The notes under the pieces were generated by a model. The model did not search any database, was not told where the DNA came from, and worked only from the letters and a program-made list of their open reading frames with translations. Below are positions 36,822-45,465 of a DNA stretch of 64,000 nt, piece after piece (positions within the stretch are counted from its first letter, which is position 1; every line of letters begins with the position of its first letter). This DNA is from UBA7672 sp030824255 (GTDB taxonomy: Bacteria; Pseudomonadota; Alphaproteobacteria; Caulobacterales; Hyphomonadaceae), in assembly GCA_942493305.1 (NCBI GenBank), contig OW818686.1, positions 3,720,001-3,784,000 on the forward strand, given 5' to 3'. Made by a program: the position numbers and the translations under genes.

Positions 36822-37348
36822 CGCTCGATGCTCCCCTCGCGACGGATCTTCTTCTGCAGCTGCAGGAGACCGTAGATCAGGGCTTCGGCAGTCGGGGGGC
36901 AGCCGGGAATGTAGATGTCCACCGGCACGATGCGGTCGCATCCGCGCACGACCGCGTAGCTGTAATGGTAATACCCGCCGCCATTGGCGCACGAGCCCAT
37001 CGAGATCACGTAACGCGGCTCCGGCATCTGGTCGTAGACCTTGCGGAGGGCGGGAGCCATCTTGTTGGTCAGCGTGCCGGCGACGATCATCACGTCCGAC
37101 TGGCGCGGCGAGGCGCGCGGGGCGGCGCCAAACCGCTCCATGTCATAGCGCGGCATCGACGCCTGCATCATCTCGACCGCGCAGCAGGCGAGGCCGAAAG
37201 TCATCCACATCAGCGAGCCGGTGCGCGCCCATGTGATCAGGTCGTCAGCGGCGGCGACGACAAAACCCTTGTCCGCCAGTTCGTCGGACAGGCCGGCGAA
37301 ATACGGATCGCTCGGCTTCACAACGGCGGTGCTCTTCGCGTCAGCCAT
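36818..37348 (-). CDS. nuoB: NADH-quinone oxidoreductase subunit B
   Basis: This 176-residue subunit holds cluster N2, the donor to quinone. The unusual tandem cysteines are intact in FGLACCAVEMM, with the other ligands in GSCANGGGYYHYSY and PGCPPTAEALIYGL. ATG 37348 was chosen because it overlaps the nuoA stop by one base (TGATG). Confidence 0.97.
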   Translation of the reverse strand: MADAKSTAVVKPSDPYFAGLSDELADKGFVVAAADDLITWARTGSLMWMTFGLACCAVEMMQASMPRYDMERFGAAPRASPRQSDVMIVAGTLTNKMAPALRKVYDQMPEPRYVISMGSCANGGGYYHYSYAVVRGCDRIVPVDIYIPGCPPTAEALIYGLLQLQKKIRREGSIER

Positions 37349-37722
37349 CACTGCCACTCCAGCGCGCCACGGCGCCACTCATAGACGAATCCGATGGTCA
37401 GCACGCCGAGGAAGCCCATCATCGACCAGAAGGCCACAATGTTGCCTTCGGCGACCTGGAAAACCCACGGGAAGAGAAACGCCACCTCGAGGTCGAAGAT
37501 GATGAAGAGGATCGAGACGAGGTAGAATCGCACGTCGAACTTCATCCGCGCGTCGTCGAATGCGTTGAATCCGCACTCATAAGCCGACAGCTTTTCCGGA
37601 TCGGGCTTGCGCGGCGCCAGCAGGGCCGACGCGACGAGGAAAAGACAGCTGAGAACAATGGCGATCGCGAGGAAGATCACGACCGGCAGATACTCGATGA
37701 CGAGTGTCTCCACGCCTTGCAT
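37348..37722 (-). CDS. nuoA: NADH-quinone oxidoreductase subunit A
   Basis: This 124-residue, three-helix subunit is the first gene of the nuo operon. The conserved YECGF segment (EKLSAYECGFNAFDDARMKF) and FYLVSILFIIFDLEVAFLFP are present. The 167 bases upstream, before the oxygenase stop at 37890, must contain the operon promoter. An AT-rich AAAATATAAC lies close to the start, but no convincing -35/-10 pair was found. Confidence 0.97.
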   Translation of the reverse strand: MQGVETLVIEYLPVVIFLAIAIVLSCLFLVASALLAPRKPDPEKLSAYECGFNAFDDARMKFDVRFYLVSILFIIFDLEVAFLFPWVFQVAEGNIVAFWSMMGFLGVLTIGFVYEWRRGALEWQ

Positions 37723-37889
37723 ATGAACCCTCGGTTATATTTTGGTCGTGGCCTAGTCCGCTTTGACGCGAGAGGCAAGAGAGCCCCCCGGCGCCGTCCC
37801 CAATCTTGAGTGGACCGCGACTTTTCGGCCTTGTTTCCGGGCTTTGGCGCCACGTTCTCTGCGATGGAACGTCGCAACGATGCGTGATC

Positions 37890-38861
37890 TCAGACGATCG
37901 GCTGAACCCTGTCGCGAACCCATTGCGACAACAGCCACTTCCTGCCGCGAGTCACTCGCAAACCGGCGTGGAGCGACATCGGGTCGGGCATCCTGTCGCT
38001 GGTCCTCACATTCAGGAACAGCAGGGCGTCGCCCGCCTTGCCCTTGTGCTTCCAGTCGATCTTGAGGAACGCGGTCTCGCCGCCGTCATAGTCGTCGTTC
38101 AGCCAGGTCAGGCACGTGCCGATGCGCTGCCCCATCGTCTTCAGCGTATGCTGGAACGCCGGCTCGCCGGGCGCGAAGAAATCGAAATGCGCCTTGTATT
38201 CCTGCCCCGGCTCATAGCTCAGCACGTGGGGCGCTTCCTGCTGCAGCACCTTTAGCCCCGACGCCAGCTCCAGCCGCTTCTGCGTCATCACCAGCACGAC
38301 ATCCGTGTCCACCAGACCGAATCCCGCCGCCAGCCCGGTCCGGATTTCGTCCTCGGCGCCCTTCCCCGTCGCGTAGTCGCCGATCTTGCCCCGCGCCAGC
38401 CGCGCATCAGCCCTGTGGATAAGCCAGCGGCACATCGCCGGCGTGGCCATCCCCTCGATCAGCGCAATCGCCGGCGACTCATGCACCCGCGTCAGTTTTG
38501 GCGCCTTCAGCATCCATTTCATGTCGATCGACCGGGCCAGCCCCAGCCATGACCCCTCGATCCGGGCATCCTCCTGCCCGGCAAGCACCGCGATCTGCCG
38601 CTGACACGGCGCGTGACCCATGTCCGCACCCTTCACCAGCCACCCGATCGCCTCCTGCCAGTTCGCCGCCCGGCTGACGCCCACGGCAGCCAGCACCGCG
38701 AGTCGCTCGGCGGCGGCAGCGACCCCTGCCCCCAAGGCCGCGCGATACAAGGAAGTCGCCCCCGGAACGTTCCCGCCCAGCAGCACGCGATTGGCTTCCG
38801 CCACGCGAGGATCCAGCGCTTGCGCGCTGAACTCACTCGTATTTTCAGAATTTGCGGACAT
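37890..38861 (-). CDS. 2-oxoglutarate/Fe(II)-dependent prolyl-4-hydroxylase-type oxygenase
   Basis: This 323-residue protein has a C-terminal P4H-type double-stranded beta-helix domain. The iron ligands are His225 and Asp227 (AHFDFF) and His298 (SLHAGLRV), and Lys308 in TRGRKW fits the 2-oxoglutarate carboxylate contact ten residues further on. The N-terminal 110 residues are Ala-rich helices with a Sel1/TPR-like pattern (WQEAIGWLVKGADMGHAPCQ). The substrate is unknown; peptidyl proline is possible. It begins 21 bases after the tRNA-Asp gene and may be read from the tRNA promoter. Confidence 0.88.
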   Translation of the reverse strand: MSANSENTSEFSAQALDPRVAEANRVLLGGNVPGATSLYRAALGAGVAAAAERLAVLAAVGVSRAANWQEAIGWLVKGADMGHAPCQRQIAVLAGQEDARIEGSWLGLARSIDMKWMLKAPKLTRVHESPAIALIEGMATPAMCRWLIHRADARLARGKIGDYATGKGAEDEIRTGLAAGFGLVDTDVVLVMTQKRLELASGLKVLQQEAPHVLSYEPGQEYKAHFDFFAPGEPAFQHTLKTMGQRIGTCLTWLNDDYDGGETAFLKIDWKHKGKAGDALLFLNVRTSDRMPDPMSLHAGLRVTRGRKWLLSQWVRDRVQPIV

Positions 38862-38882
38862 CAGACCCGCTTTCTCGACACC

Positions 38883-38959
38883 TGGCGCGAGTGACGGGGC
38901 TCGAACCCGCGACCTCCGGCGTGACAGGCCGGCACTCTAACCAACTGAGCTACACCCGC
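38883..38959 (-). tRNA. tRNA-Asp (GTC anticodon)
   Basis: The reverse strand folds into a full cloverleaf of 77 bases. The acceptor GCGGGTG pairs with CACTCGC, the D-arm contains AGCTCAGTTGGTTAGAG, the anticodon stem CCGGC/GCCGG encloses CTGTCAC with anticodon GTC at 38923-38925, and the T-loop reads GGTTCGAGC. The 3' CCA is encoded. It is read from a predicted promoter just upstream. Confidence 0.97.
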
Positions 38960-38982
38960 ATCGCCGGTGTCGAAGGAGGCAG

Positions 38983-39011
38983 CGTTTATGCGTGCTCGCC
39001 GTGCTGGTCAA
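38983..39011 (-). promoter_or_regulatory. Predicted sigma-70-type promoter of tRNA-Asp
   Basis: TTGACC (39011-39006) and TAAACG (38988-38983) on the minus strand are separated by exactly 17 bases. The predicted start falls about 20 bases before the mature tRNA. The -35 is near consensus, which is expected for a stable-RNA promoter. Confidence 0.6.
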
Positions 39012-39033
39012 GCGGAATGCGGCGCGAGAGTGC

Positions 39034-39777
39034 TTAACGGCCCCCCATTTCCTGTCGCAGCACCAGCTTATCCCCATCCCTTACGAATCCGACGTCCGCC
39101 AAGGCCGCAAAAGCCGCCGGGCTGGCGTTCGAAATCGTCGTTTCCAGGTTCATGTCGAGGTGCTGGCTGATGGTGAGGGTGGCCAGCACATCCTCCCCCG
39201 TCGCAGCCTTGCCGCGCGCCTCAACATTGAGATTGCCATCCTTGCAGGTTACCGGCCCGCGCAGCTCCGGTCCGACCCAGCCCCGCACGTTCACCTTGGC
39301 CAGTGTGTCGGTCCAGACCTCGCCCGTCGCCGACTCGCACAGGTTGTCGACGAACTTCACGTCCTTCACCTGCAGCGAAAACCTGCCGTCCTTGTCGGCC
39401 AGCGCCGCCGGCATCCCCGGAACCAGCGCCGTGTTGCCCTCAAGGGTCAGGTCCTTCATCTCCATTCCGCCGCCGAACAGACCAAAGGAAAGGTCCGTCT
39501 GGCCCGTGAAGCCCTCGCGCGACAGGCTGAGCACGCCCCCCGCCTTGCCGCCGAGCACGCCCATCAGGTCCGTCTTGGCCGTCAGATCGCCGATGAACTG
39601 CTCGCCATAAGACACCTGCGTCAGCTTCCCGTCCCACACGCTGCCCGAGGCCTTGCTGAACTTGAAATCCGGGAATCGGTTGGTTGCCAGGTCCGCCGCC
39701 ATCGACATCGGCAACAGCGCAGCCCCGCCCACAACCGCGCCGACCAGCACAACTACAGCGATCAGAAACACTCTCAT
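39034..39777 (-). CDS. Type II secretion system protein N (GspN)-like protein
   Basis: This 247-residue protein has an N-terminal hydrophobic anchor (FLIAVVVLVGAVVGGAALLP) followed by a beta-rich periplasmic domain. The pattern FKFSKASGSVWDGKLTQVSY matches the opening of GspN/T2SN and related AsmA-like proteins. No other type II secretion gene lies in the window, so a role in secretion cannot be inferred. It ends just before the tRNA-Asp promoter. Confidence 0.6.
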   Translation of the reverse strand: MRVFLIAVVVLVGAVVGGAALLPMSMAADLATNRFPDFKFSKASGSVWDGKLTQVSYGEQFIGDLTAKTDLMGVLGGKAGGVLSLSREGFTGQTDLSFGLFGGGMEMKDLTLEGNTALVPGMPAALADKDGRFSLQVKDVKFVDNLCESATGEVWTDTLAKVNVRGWVGPELRGPVTCKDGNLNVEARGKAATGEDVLATLTISQHLDMNLETTISNASPAAFAALADVGFVRDGDKLVLRQEMGGR

Positions 39778-39891
39778 GGCAGTCCCCTGACGTATCGCTG
39801 GGAACTCTACGGGCCGAACGTCCCGCGTGGAAGGTCAGGAAACATCTGAAAAACATCTACGCGCGCTATCAGATCTCGCGGTGTGTGAGGT

Positions 39892-39929
39892 GGCCCGCAG
39901 GGCCGGAGGGGGCTGCCGGCGAAGCCGGC
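39892..39929. repeat. Short palindromic (REP-like) intergenic repeat
   Basis: The 178-base gap between the GspN-like and DUF6702-like genes contains two close hairpins: GGCCC-GCA-GGGCC (39892-39904) and GCCGGC-GAA-GCCGGC (39915-39929), joined by a G-run. No U-run follows on either strand. The layout fits a REP-like element rather than a terminator. Confidence 0.45.
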
Positions 39930-39955
39930 GGATAGCGCAACGCGCACGCCCTGAC

Positions 39956-40480
39956 CTACAACAGTCCCTCAGCCCGCTTCACTCCGTCCTTGCCGGAGAA
40001 GATCAGCGTCCGCGTGCGCTGCGCCAGCCGCACGTTCACCAGGTTCGTCTGCCCGTCGAAAACATCGCGCAGCAGCCGGTTGTCGATCGACAGCTCGCGG
40101 GGCGCCGCCGCCAGCTTGCACTCCTGATAGAGCAGGATTGCTTCGCCCTCGATCTCCGCACCCAGCGGCTCCAGCGCGATCATCTTCACCCCGTCCGTCA
40201 GCACGAAGCTCTGCTCGATGTAGAGCATCAGCTTCGCCTGCTCCTGCAGCATCGTGATGTCAGACTGCGCCCCGCCCGCCTTCGCCTGCAGCGCCAGTTC
40301 AGCATCGTGCGCGTGCATGCGGTGCGTCACCTCCAGCATCCCGGAGCCTGCATTCCAGATCACCGTCGACAGCACAGTCTGCGCGCGATGGGCCAGCGCC
40401 GGCGGGGCAACAGCAAGCGCACATCCGGCGACAACCGCCATCCTGCGCGTGATGCTGACCACCCTGCTGCTCACGGCCAT
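39956..40480 (-). CDS. DUF6702-like secreted protein
   Basis: This 174-residue protein has a Sec signal peptide (MAVSSRVVSITRRMAVVAGC onward, cleaved near ALAHRA). The mature start AHRAQTVLSTVIWNAGSGML and HRMHAHDAELAL resembles the DUF6702 family, small periplasmic proteins often encoded next to M1 metallopeptidases, as here. ATG 40480 is preceded by GAGGAG at very short spacing; a start 12 codons upstream would overlap the peptidase gene. Function is unknown. Confidence 0.65.
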   Translation of the reverse strand: MAVSSRVVSITRRMAVVAGCALAVAPPALAHRAQTVLSTVIWNAGSGMLEVTHRMHAHDAELALQAKAGGAQSDITMLQEQAKLMLYIEQSFVLTDGVKMIALEPLGAEIEGEAILLYQECKLAAAPRELSIDNRLLRDVFDGQTNLVNVRLAQRTRTLIFSGKDGVKRAEGLL

Positions 40481-40499
40481 CTCCTCAATTGCCGACGCT

Positions 40500-42929
40500 T
40501 CAGTTGCTGGGCGCAATCGGCGCCGTTGCGCTGGCCGGCGGCGCCGCCTTCGCCCTCAGCTCCACCATCGCATCCGCCATCTGATTGCGCGCGCCAGCCT
40601 GCGTCGAGCGGAAGATGTCGAGCCGGCTGGGCTCGTTCTTCTGCGGGAAGCCGTTGTTCGATCGAACAGCGTCAGCAATCTGGCGCCGCGCGTCCAGCTC
40701 AACCGACACGATCTTCTTGGTCTCGACGAACAGCTTGCTGACCTTCTCGTTGTTGTCGCGCCAGATCTCGGCCGGAATGACAATATCCTTCACCGTCCCA
40801 TCCTCAAACGTGAAACGCAGCGGAAGCGGCATCACGAGCCCGCCCACATTCTCGAAATCCATGAAGTAGATGAACGGATTGTCCCGCAGCGCCGCCTCGA
40901 ACGCCGACTTGTCCGGCTCCTTCAGCGCCTCCAGCCATGACTGATAGTCATTGCGGTCCTTGTTCGTGGGCTCGAACGTATCGTTCTCGCTGTAGAAGTC
41001 CCGCGCCTCGGGATGGCGCTCCATATAGGTCTGCAGACCCTCGGCCCGATTCTGCTGAACCGTCAGGGAATCCGGCTGCGTCGTCGCGCTCCGCTCGCGC
41101 TGCAGGCTCGCCTCCACATCAGGATCGCGTGTCGAGAAGCGGTAGGCCCGTACATCCTTCAGCGCGATGTCCACATGGTCCGTCGTGTAGAACCAGCCGC
41201 GCCAGAACCAGTCGAGGTCAACCGCCGAGGCATCCTCCATCGTGCGGAAGAAATCCGCCGGCGTCGGCCGCTTGAACTTCCAGCGCTGCGCAAACTCCTT
41301 GAACGCGAAGTCGAACAACTCGCGCCCCATCACCGTCTCGCGCAGCACGGTCAGCGCCGCCGTCGGCTTGCCATAGGCGTTGTTGCCGAGCTGCTTCACC
41401 GATTCCGAGTTCGTCATGATCGGAACCTGGTCCTCGCTCATCATGTAAGCCGTCATGCCATCGAGAATGTTCGACGGCCCGTTGCGCCCCGGAAAGTCCT
41501 CGTCCCAGCGCTTCTTCGCCATGTAGTCGAGGAAGGAGTTCAGCCCCTCGTCCATCCACGTCCACTGACGCTCATCCGTGTTGATGATCATCGGCACATA
41601 GTTGTGGCCGATCTCGTGGATGATCACGCCGATCATGCTGTCGCGCACCTGCCGCGTGTAGGTGTTCACGCCGGTCTTCGCATCCTTGACCGGACGGCCG
41701 CCGTTGAACGAGATCATGGGATACTCCATCCCCCCGCCCAGCCACGTGTTGATCGAGATCGCGGTCGGATAGGGATACGGGAAGGAGAACTCCGAATAGA
41801 CGTCGATCGTGTGCGCAATGGAGCGCGTCGAATACAGCGACCACAACGGATCGCCCTCGTTCGGGAAGAAGGATTGCGCCAGCACATCTGCGCCGTCCGG
41901 CTGCTTCACCGCCATGGCGTCCCAGATGTATTTGCGGCTCGAAGCCCACGCGAAATCGCGCACATTCCCGGCCTTCCAGCGCCAGGTCCTCGTCCCTGTC
42001 GCGCCCTCTTTCTCGTTCGCCAGCGCTTCTTCCGGCGTCACGATATAGATGGGCTTTGCATACTCGCGCCGCGCCTGCGCCAGCCTGCTGCGCTGCTCCG
42101 CGCTCAGAACCTCGTTCGGATTCTGCAGCACGCCCGTCGCGGTGAGGATATGATCCGCCGGCACCGTGATCGCGACATCATAGTTCCCGAACTCCAGCGT
42201 GAACTCACCGCTGCCGAGAAACTGCTTGTGCTGCCAGCCCGTGTAGTCGGTGTACGCCGCCAGACGCGGAAACCAGTGCGCGACAAAGAACTGATAGGTG
42301 TCGCTGTCGCGGAAATACTCATATCCCGTCCGCCCGCCGAACAGGCCATGGTCGGTGATGTTGTAGGCCCAGGCCAGCTTCACCGTCGCCGACTGCTTCG
42401 GCGCCAGCGGCCGCGCGAGATCCACCCGCATCATCGTGTCGTTGATCGTGTAGCGGAGCGCCGCGTTCGATCCGTCCGTCACCGACTGGATGTCGTAGCC
42501 ATGCGGCGTCGCCGCCAGTGACTGCATCTGCCGCATCGCGGAGATGCTCACCGCGTCGCTCGCTGCTTTCTGCGTCGTTCGCGAGACGGAGTTCTGCTTG
42601 AAGATGTTCTGGTCGAGCTGCAGCCAGATGTAGTTCAGCGGATGCGGCGAGTTGTTGCGATAGGTGATCGTCCCCGTCGCCGTGATCCGCTTGGCCGCCT
42701 CGTCCAGCGTCGCATTGATCGAATAGTCGGCCTGCTGCTGCCAGTAGGCCTCGCCCGGCGCGCCGGAAGCGGTGCGATAGGTGTTCGGCGTCGGCAGGTC
42801 GACCTCAAGCTGCCTGAACTTGTCGTCGAACTTGCCCTTCGTCTGCTTGTTGGCGTCAGCCGACGCGCCGCCAGCCGCAAGCCCGACAGCCAGAATCGCC
42901 GCCGTCAGCATCGCCCAAGCCAATTTCAT
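40500..42929 (-). CDS. M1 family metallopeptidase (aminopeptidase N-like), secreted
   Basis: This 809-residue protein has a signal peptide (MKLAWAMLTAAILAVGLAAG) and a gluzincin catalytic domain. The zinc motif is HEIGH at residues 438-442, with the third ligand Glu461 in WTWMDEGLNSF, the exact HExxH-x18-E spacing of family M1. The exopeptidase GxMEN motif appears as GGGMEYP, a variant seen in bacterial M1 proteins outside the classical PepN group. The C-terminal 200 residues are charged and lack the ERAP1-like helical domain. It probably trims peptides in the periplasm. The start at 42929 has GGGAG upstream. Confidence 0.9.
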   Translation of the reverse strand: MKLAWAMLTAAILAVGLAAGGASADANKQTKGKFDDKFRQLEVDLPTPNTYRTASGAPGEAYWQQQADYSINATLDEAAKRITATGTITYRNNSPHPLNYIWLQLDQNIFKQNSVSRTTQKAASDAVSISAMRQMQSLAATPHGYDIQSVTDGSNAALRYTINDTMMRVDLARPLAPKQSATVKLAWAYNITDHGLFGGRTGYEYFRDSDTYQFFVAHWFPRLAAYTDYTGWQHKQFLGSGEFTLEFGNYDVAITVPADHILTATGVLQNPNEVLSAEQRSRLAQARREYAKPIYIVTPEEALANEKEGATGTRTWRWKAGNVRDFAWASSRKYIWDAMAVKQPDGADVLAQSFFPNEGDPLWSLYSTRSIAHTIDVYSEFSFPYPYPTAISINTWLGGGMEYPMISFNGGRPVKDAKTGVNTYTRQVRDSMIGVIIHEIGHNYVPMIINTDERQWTWMDEGLNSFLDYMAKKRWDEDFPGRNGPSNILDGMTAYMMSEDQVPIMTNSESVKQLGNNAYGKPTAALTVLRETVMGRELFDFAFKEFAQRWKFKRPTPADFFRTMEDASAVDLDWFWRGWFYTTDHVDIALKDVRAYRFSTRDPDVEASLQRERSATTQPDSLTVQQNRAEGLQTYMERHPEARDFYSENDTFEPTNKDRNDYQSWLEALKEPDKSAFEAALRDNPFIYFMDFENVGGLVMPLPLRFTFEDGTVKDIVIPAEIWRDNNEKVSKLFVETKKIVSVELDARRQIADAVRSNNGFPQKNEPSRLDIFRSTQAGARNQMADAMVELRAKAAPPASATAPIAPSN

Positions 42930-43084
42930 CCACAGGCTCCCGGAAGTTCGAACCGACCCAACTCCGGTTTTAGCGTTTATCGATGAAGAGTCACCGCGAC
43001 GTTGATGCGATCGGCAAACTCGCCTCATGCGCGAACTGACGCTGGCCAGCGCGACCCGCTATCGCACAAACCCTGCGGTTACGC

Positions 43085-43765
43085 CTACTCATCCAGCGTT
43101 CGGTGCTCCAGCTCGTCCTTTTTGCCAGTTCGCCAGAATTCAAGCAGGCGCTGCCCCCCACCCGGATCACACGCCTCCAGCGGCTTGGACCCATTTACGA
43201 CGGCGCCACTTGCGTCCGTGGGATACGGACAGCCGTTTCGGAAAAAGTAGGGCCTCGGATTGCGCTCATCCAGGTCAAATCGGCCCTGAGGCTGCAGCTG
43301 CATGGAGCCTGGCGGCGTTGCGTCGTTTCGGTCGTCGCCGTCCGACAATTCCGCAATCGACGTCGCGCCCTCGAAAATTCCTGCTACCGCCGTTCCTGAA
43401 GCCTTGATCCGATACTTCCTCGGCGTCGCCTTCCATTCATTTTGCGGAACACCGGAAAGCGCGTCCCATTGGCGGGCCGGGATAACAAAATCCACGGTCA
43501 AAACACCTTGGCCCTCGATCAGGCCTTCCGAGTCGCATGGTCCCGACCAGGAATACTTGATGTCTCGCCCACCCCAGGTCACCTCACGGCGGCTGGCGAC
43601 ATAAGCCACGAACCCGCAATCGCTTCCAACCTGAAAAATACCCCAGCTCAGGTCTTTCAGCACAATAACCTGCTGTGCCGTCGCGGCTGGCGCAAACGCG
43701 CCTCCTGCGAGCCCCAACAGAAGCATGAGCAACGCAGACCGAAGTCTGGAACGAAGCGTAGTCAT
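43085..43765 (-). CDS. Secreted protein of unknown function
   Basis: This 226-residue protein has a signal peptide ending near ATAQQ (about residue 30). The mature part is beta-rich, with four cysteines (DCGF, GPCDSE, NGCPYP and EACDPG) suggesting two disulfides. A stretch reading EGLIEGQGVLT faintly resembles a MORN-type repeat. I do not recognise a family. It is followed on the same strand by the M1 peptidase gene after 155 bases. Confidence 0.7.
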   Translation of the reverse strand: MTTLRSRLRSALLMLLLGLAGGAFAPAATAQQVIVLKDLSWGIFQVGSDCGFVAYVASRREVTWGGRDIKYSWSGPCDSEGLIEGQGVLTVDFVIPARQWDALSGVPQNEWKATPRKYRIKASGTAVAGIFEGATSIAELSDGDDRNDATPPGSMQLQPQGRFDLDERNPRPYFFRNGCPYPTDASGAVVNGSKPLEACDPGGGQRLLEFWRTGKKDELEHRTLDE

Positions 43766-43896
43766 GGAAAGCCCCCGTGTGCGTAAAAACGGTAGCGCAC
43801 GTTCAGAGTCCTAGAAAGCCGCCGCTGCACTTCCGTGAGCCTGCCAGAGATCAACGCCGACATAACCGGCAGTCCCGCGTCCGAAGTAACATCACC

Positions 43897-43929
43897 AAAG
43901 AAAAAGGCCGGCTCTTGGGGAGCCGGCCT
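43897..43929 (-). terminator. Rho-independent terminator
   Basis: The minus strand carries a perfect 10-bp stem AGGCCGGCTC/GAGCCGGCCT with a 5-base loop, followed directly by TTTTTCTTT. This is the strongest intrinsic terminator in the window. It would end transcription of the CaiB/BaiF-family gene at 44125-45258 or of the structured RNA candidate in between. Confidence 0.85.
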
Positions 43930-43988
43930 AGTTGCACAGGAACAGAACCGCCGGAAACCATCGAGGGACATCAAGGCGTCCCGGCGGT
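43897..43988 (-). ncRNA. Candidate small RNA or structured 3' region ending in an intrinsic terminator
   Basis: On the minus strand an 8-bp perfect stem (ACCGCCGG at 43988-43981 with its complement at 43954-43947) is followed by a single-stranded stretch and then the terminator hairpin at 43905-43929 with its U-run. The layout resembles a small RNA, but no convincing promoter was found, and it may instead be the long 3' untranslated region of the CoA-transferase-family gene that ends at 44125. Confidence 0.35.
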
Positions 43989-44124
43989 GTGTGCTTGGTA
44001 TAGGTGAGTGAGTCTGAACGCAGATTGAGGCGCTTGTTGTCCTCAATTCAGGTGAAACAAATATCGGCAAGCCACTGGTTTCACGCCGTATTTCGGTCCG
44101 AATCGACGACTGCTCCAGCCCGCT
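43989..44124. other. Gap without recognised gene
   Basis: The full non-coding stretch runs from 43766 to 44124. Apart from the hairpins at 43897-43988, no ORF with coding character is seen on either strand. A minus-strand CTATACC near 44000 could be a -10 element, but it has no good -35 partner. Confidence 0.4.
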
Positions 44125-45258
44125 TCACGCCTGCGAGACCGCCCCGGCCTTCAGAAACGCCTCAACCTGTTCAGGCGCAACGCCCCAGCCCTTCAGCACT
44201 TCGGCCGTATCCTTGCCCGCGACAGACGGCGGGCCATTCACCGCTCCCGCCGTGCGCGAAAAGCGCGGCGCCGGTCCGGGCTGCACCACGCCAAACGCCT
44301 CGACGAAAGTTGAACGCGCCGCGTTGTGAGGATGCTTGGGCGCCTCATCCATGCTCAGCACGGGCGCGACGCACGCATCCGTGCCGTCGAAGATTTCCAT
44401 CCATTCGTCGCGCGTCTTCGTCTTCACCACCTCGGCCACACGCACCGAATGTTCGGCCCATTTCGTGCGGTCCATGTAGTTGCCGAACGTATCCTCCGGC
44501 AGGCCCAGCCCTTTCACCAGCAGTGCGTGGAATTGCGGCTCGATCGCCCCGATCGCCAGCCATTTCCCGTCAGCGCAGGTGTAGGTGTCGTAAAAGTGGG
44601 CCCCGCCATCCAGCAGGTTGGAATCGCGCTCCGGGCCCCACATGCCGACCGTCTTCATGTTGAAGAACATCGTCATCAGCGACGCCGCGCCGTCGATCAT
44701 CGCGCAGTCGACCACCTGCCCCTTGCCGGATGTCCGCGCCTCGATGATCCCCGCCAGCATTCCCATCGCAAGGTAGAGCGCGCCGCCCCCGAAATCGCCC
44801 ACCAGGTTCAGCGGCGGCGCCGGCGGCTCGCCCTTGCGTCCCATCGTGTGCAGCGCGCCGGTCAGGGCGATATAGTCGATGTCATGCCCCGCCATGGAGG
44901 CCCACCCCCCCGTCTGCCCCCACCCCGTCATCCGCCCATAAACCAGCTTCGGATTGCGCGTCAGCGCCACATCGGGCCCAACGCCCAGCCGCTCCATCAC
45001 GCCGGGCCGGAACCCCTCGATCAGCGCATCCGCCTTGTCCATCAGGCTCAGCACGGCCTCGACGCCCTCGGGCTTCTTGAGATCGATAGCGACAGACCGC
45101 TTGCCCCGATTGGCAAGGTCGGGAAACGCCCGCCCCTCGGCCCGGTCGATGCGCACAACGTCCGCACCCATGTCCGCCAGCAGCATTCCGCAGAACGGTC
45201 CCGGCCCGATCCCTGCGAATTCCACGATCTTCACGCCAACCAGCGGACCAGACGCCAT
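44125..45258 (-). CDS. CaiB/BaiF CoA-transferase family protein, alpha-methylacyl-CoA racemase type
   Basis: This 377-residue protein belongs to class III CoA transferases. It begins with VKIVEFAGIGPGPFCGMLLADMGADV and has RGKRSVAIDLKKPEG, FRPGVMERLG and the catalytic-region GRMTGWGQTG followed by AGHDIDYIALTGAL. GHDI(D/N)Y and the following LVGDFGGGALYLAMG are typical of alpha-methylacyl-CoA racemase, which inverts C2-methyl acyl-CoA thioesters for beta-oxidation. The ATG at 45258 has AGGGAG six bases upstream; an ATG two codons earlier is possible. Confidence 0.88.
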   Translation of the reverse strand: MASGPLVGVKIVEFAGIGPGPFCGMLLADMGADVVRIDRAEGRAFPDLANRGKRSVAIDLKKPEGVEAVLSLMDKADALIEGFRPGVMERLGVGPDVALTRNPKLVYGRMTGWGQTGGWASMAGHDIDYIALTGALHTMGRKGEPPAPPLNLVGDFGGGALYLAMGMLAGIIEARTSGKGQVVDCAMIDGAASLMTMFFNMKTVGMWGPERDSNLLDGGAHFYDTYTCADGKWLAIGAIEPQFHALLVKGLGLPEDTFGNYMDRTKWAEHSVRVAEVVKTKTRDEWMEIFDGTDACVAPVLSMDEAPKHPHNAARSTFVEAFGVVQPGPAPRFSRTAGAVNGPPSVAGKDTAEVLKGWGVAPEQVEAFLKAGAVSQA

Positions 45259-45328
45259 AATCATCTCCCTGACGCGCGACGAAACGCGCGCCCTACCGCA
45301 CACGTCAAGCCTGTCCCGGCGTCATGTT

Positions 45329-45452
45329 TGGACCGGCCAAGCGGACAGCCGGGTCCCGCCCGGCAGCGCGTCGCGTAGCGACGCGACAGCTCTAACGCAC
45401 ACAAAGCGCCCGCCGCTGCGCAGCGACTGCCGGGCAGGAGCCCGGCGGTCCA
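45329..45452. repeat. Composite nested palindromic repeat
   Basis: Outer arms TGGACCG...CCGCCCGGCAG (45329-45366) and CTGCCGGGCAGGAGCCCGGC onward (45427-45452) are inverted copies, the left one carrying a short insertion. Inside lie further hairpins: GCCGGG/CCCGGC, GCGTCGC-GTA-GCGACGC (45368-45384) and the palindrome CGCTGCGCAGCG (45414-45425). This nesting is typical of REP/BIME-type elements in intergenic DNA. It lies between the CaiB/BaiF-family gene start and the plus-strand frame at 45600. Confidence 0.7.
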
Positions 45453-45465
45453 ATGTGCCAAACTC

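Noticed and set aside
38883..38959. tRNA-Asp as an integration site for a genomic island
   Set aside because: No integrase, no direct repeat of the tRNA 3' end and no island-like genes are seen next to it.
45329..45452. CRISPR array
   Set aside because: The repeats are inverted and nested, not regularly spaced direct repeats with unique spacers.
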